From: Pseudomonas guariconensis
GTDB lineage: Bacteria; Pseudomonadota; Gammaproteobacteria; Pseudomonadales; Pseudomonadaceae
Assembly (NCBI RefSeq): GCF_024127895.1
Contig: NZ_JAMYBK010000004.1
Span: 248,001 to 312,000, forward strand
Length of the DNA stretch: 64,000 nt
Direction of reading: 5' to 3'
Positions 62,947 to 64,000 of this stretch are shown here, piece by piece. The first letter of the stretch is position 1; each line of letters begins with the position of its first letter. The notes under the pieces are model-generated. The model had not been told where the DNA came from and made no database searches. It saw only the letters and a list, made by a program, of their open reading frames with translations. The translations under genes were made by a program, and so were the position numbers.

Positions 62947-63498
62947 ATGTCTATCACAATTCAACAGCTGCAGCAGATCCTCCCCAACGCCGGCCGCCAA
63001 GCCGGCGTTTTTGTTCCTGGCCTCAACGCCGCGATGGGCAAGTACGGCATCGTTACTCGCCTGCGGATGGCAGCGTTCATAGCCCAGGTTGGCCATGAGT
63101 CGGGCCAGCTCCTGTACGTGCGTGAGCTGGGCAACGACAAGTACCTGTCGAAGTACGACACCGGCCGCCTGGCCCAGCGCCTGGGCAACACGCCCGAGGC
63201 CGACGGTGATGGTCAGAGGTATCGCGGTCGTGGCCTGATCCAGGTAACCGGGCGGGCCAACTACGAAGCCTGCAGCGAAGCGCTGTTCGGTGACAGTCGC
63301 CTGCTCAGCACGCCGGAGCTGCTCGAGCACCCGGTGTACGCCGCGATGTCGGCCGGCTGGTACTGGCACAAGAACGGCCTCAACAGCTTGGCCGACAAGG
63401 CCGACTTCCTGGCCATCACGAAGCGCATCAATGGCGGTACCAACGGCCTGGAGGATCGCAAGGCGCTCTACCAGCGAGCGCTACAGGTGCTGCAGTGA
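62947..63498 (+). CDS. GH19-type endolysin
   Basis: A 183-residue lysozyme-like chitinase-family endolysin that cuts peptidoglycan glycan strands. The catalytic glutamate is Glu51 in AQVGHESGQL; YRGRGLIQVTGRANYEAC and ITKRINGGTNGLEDRKALYQ are further GH19 signatures. There is no signal peptide, so release depends on the holin. GGGGAAAAT precedes the ATG. A terminator-like stem lies inside its first 70 bases. Its TGA overlaps the Rz GTG start. Confidence 0.93.
   Translation: MSITIQQLQQILPNAGRQAGVFVPGLNAAMGKYGIVTRLRMAAFIAQVGHESGQLLYVRELGNDKYLSKYDTGRLAQRLGNTPEADGDGQRYRGRGLIQVTGRANYEACSEALFGDSRLLSTPELLEHPVYAAMSAGWYWHKNGLNSLADKADFLAITKRINGGTNGLEDRKALYQRALQVLQ
62986..63012 (+). other. Terminator-like stem inside the endolysin gene
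   Basis: AACGCCGGC-CGCCAA-GCCGGCGTT with the last Ts continuing as TTTTT, codons 14-22. It could attenuate lysis gene expression or be chance. Confidence 0.4.
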
Positions 63499-64000
63499 GG
63501 GCGCTGGATTGGCGTCTGGCCTGCCTGGCGCTGCTGCTGGGCTTGGCCCTGGGCGGGCGTGGCGCTTGGGTGTGGCAGGCCAACGCCTACGGCAAGCAGC
63601 TCGCCGACCAGGCGGCGGACTATGGCAGCCAGTTGGCGGCAAAGGACCGCGATCACAGCCGTGAGCGTGAGGAGGCCGCTGCGGCGGCGCTCGATCAGCT
63701 GGCAGAACAGCAGGGCGCCCGTCGCGCCCTGGAAGCCCGCCTGCAGGAACAGAACCAGGCACACTGGAAGGAGATGAACGATGCTCAACAAACTCAGGCT
63801 CGCCTGCGTGACAGGCTTGCTACTGCTGACCTGCGGCTGTCAGTCCTTCTCGACGCCGGATCCCTTGCCGCCCAGGGTTGTGACGGTGGGCTGCGAGAAG
63901 CCGCCGGCGCCGGAAGCCTGGTTCATGGAGCCGTACGCGCCGAACTTGACCGAGCGCATGCTCAACGAATTGTCGCCATCACCGACGAAGGCGACCGGGG
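63495..64000 (+). CDS. Rz-like i-spanin, cut by the window edge
   Basis: 168 residues are visible and the frame runs off the end. The N-terminal signal anchor (MRALDWRLACLALLLGLALG) precedes a long helical, coiled-coil stretch (KQLADQAADYGSQLAAKDRD, REREEAAAAALDQLAEQQGA), as in phage i-spanins. It starts with GTG overlapping the endolysin stop. With the nested lipoprotein at 63781 it should form the spanin complex that fuses inner and outer membrane during lysis. Confidence 0.85.
   Translation, partial: MRALDWRLACLALLLGLALGGRGAWVWQANAYGKQLADQAADYGSQLAAKDRDHSREREEAAAAALDQLAEQQGARRALEARLQEQNQAHWKEMNDAQQTQARLRDRLATADLRLSVLLDAGSLAAQGCDGGLREAAGAGSLVHGAVRAELDRAHAQRIVAITDEGDR
63781..64000 (+). CDS. 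Rz1-like o-spanin lipoprotein, nested in Rz, cut by the window edge
   Basis: Lies in the +1 frame of the Rz gene. It starts MLNKLRLACVTGLLLLTCGC, a lipoprotein signal, and continues QSFSTPDPLPPRVVTVGCEK then PPAPEAWFMEPYAPNLTERM. The mature part is proline-rich, as expected for o-spanins. AAGGAG lies upstream of the ATG. 73 residues are visible. Confidence 0.85.
   Translation, partial: MLNKLRLACVTGLLLLTCGCQSFSTPDPLPPRVVTVGCEKPPAPEAWFMEPYAPNLTERMLNELSPSPTKATG

Larger units (their letters stand above)
29380..64000. mobile_element. dusA-associated prophage, left part and late genes; right end outside
   Basis: The left boundary is placed between the dusA coding region and the integrase. Gene order is int, leftward early operon, repressor, cro, replication, control region, packaging, HK97-type head, Mu-type tail, fibres, lysis. 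The right attachment site is not in the window. The att core probably lies within the dusA 5' end (roughly 29296-29380), but a second copy would be needed to prove it. Confidence 0.92.

Overview
The window reads as a Pseudomonas chromosome, most likely of the P. putida group. The evidence is the high GC content, the gene set (NADP-type gap, soluble transhydrogenase sthA, the rssB-rssC pair, tal-dusA) and the Pseudomonas REP-like repeats between genes. No rRNA, tRNA or CRISPR array was seen. Species cannot be fixed from the sequence alone.

Bases 1 to about 29,380 are ordinary host core genome. In order: the 3' end of nagZ; a leftward block of SWIM/SNF2 helicase, CsiV-like protein and mfd; then gap, apbE and sthA rightward; a glycerophosphodiesterase and a PilZ protein leftward; the lolCDE lipoprotein-export operon; a copper-type two-component system divergent from a cupredoxin with a CopR/CusR-like box between them; queF; DUF4404; a degenerate HAD protein; mlaA; a second PilZ protein; rssB-rssC; a PhoD-like phosphatase; tal; and dusA.

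From about 29,380 to the right edge the window lies inside a prophage that starts at the 5' end of dusA. Its right end is outside the window. The left arm has a tyrosine integrase, one AT-rich membrane protein of unknown function, and a leftward operon of small genes including two PrtN-family proteins and a KilAC-domain protein. A CI-type (S24) repressor and a Cro-like protein follow. Next comes about 600 bases without genes, holding two tandem copies of a multi-hairpin unit. Then come a CII-family regulator, a DksA/TraR zinc finger, a VirE-type primase-helicase, a Q-like protein, a 500-base control region, holin and HNH endonuclease. The late genes combine an HK97-type head (P27 small terminase, large terminase, portal, S49 protease, capsid, connectors) with a Mu-type contractile tail (sheath, tube, frameshifted chaperone, tape measure, gp43-gp48-like baseplate). 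This plan is known from SfV and phiP27. The right end has a collar-type fibre, an SGNH-hydrolase tail protein, a probable tail or adhesin protein, a GH19 endolysin and nested Rz/Rz1 genes cut by the window edge.

The most unusual signal is the tandem structured element at 36,262-36,823. Paired stems covary between the copies, most wobble pairs fit the + strand, and four hairpin loops per copy carry the same ACCAC motif. I cannot match it to an RNA family I know. Other notable points are intrinsic terminators placed just upstream of late structural genes (together with a Q-like gene), a canonical -1 slippery site in the tail chaperone, the paired PrtN paralogues, and a repressor without an obvious Ala-Gly cleavage site.
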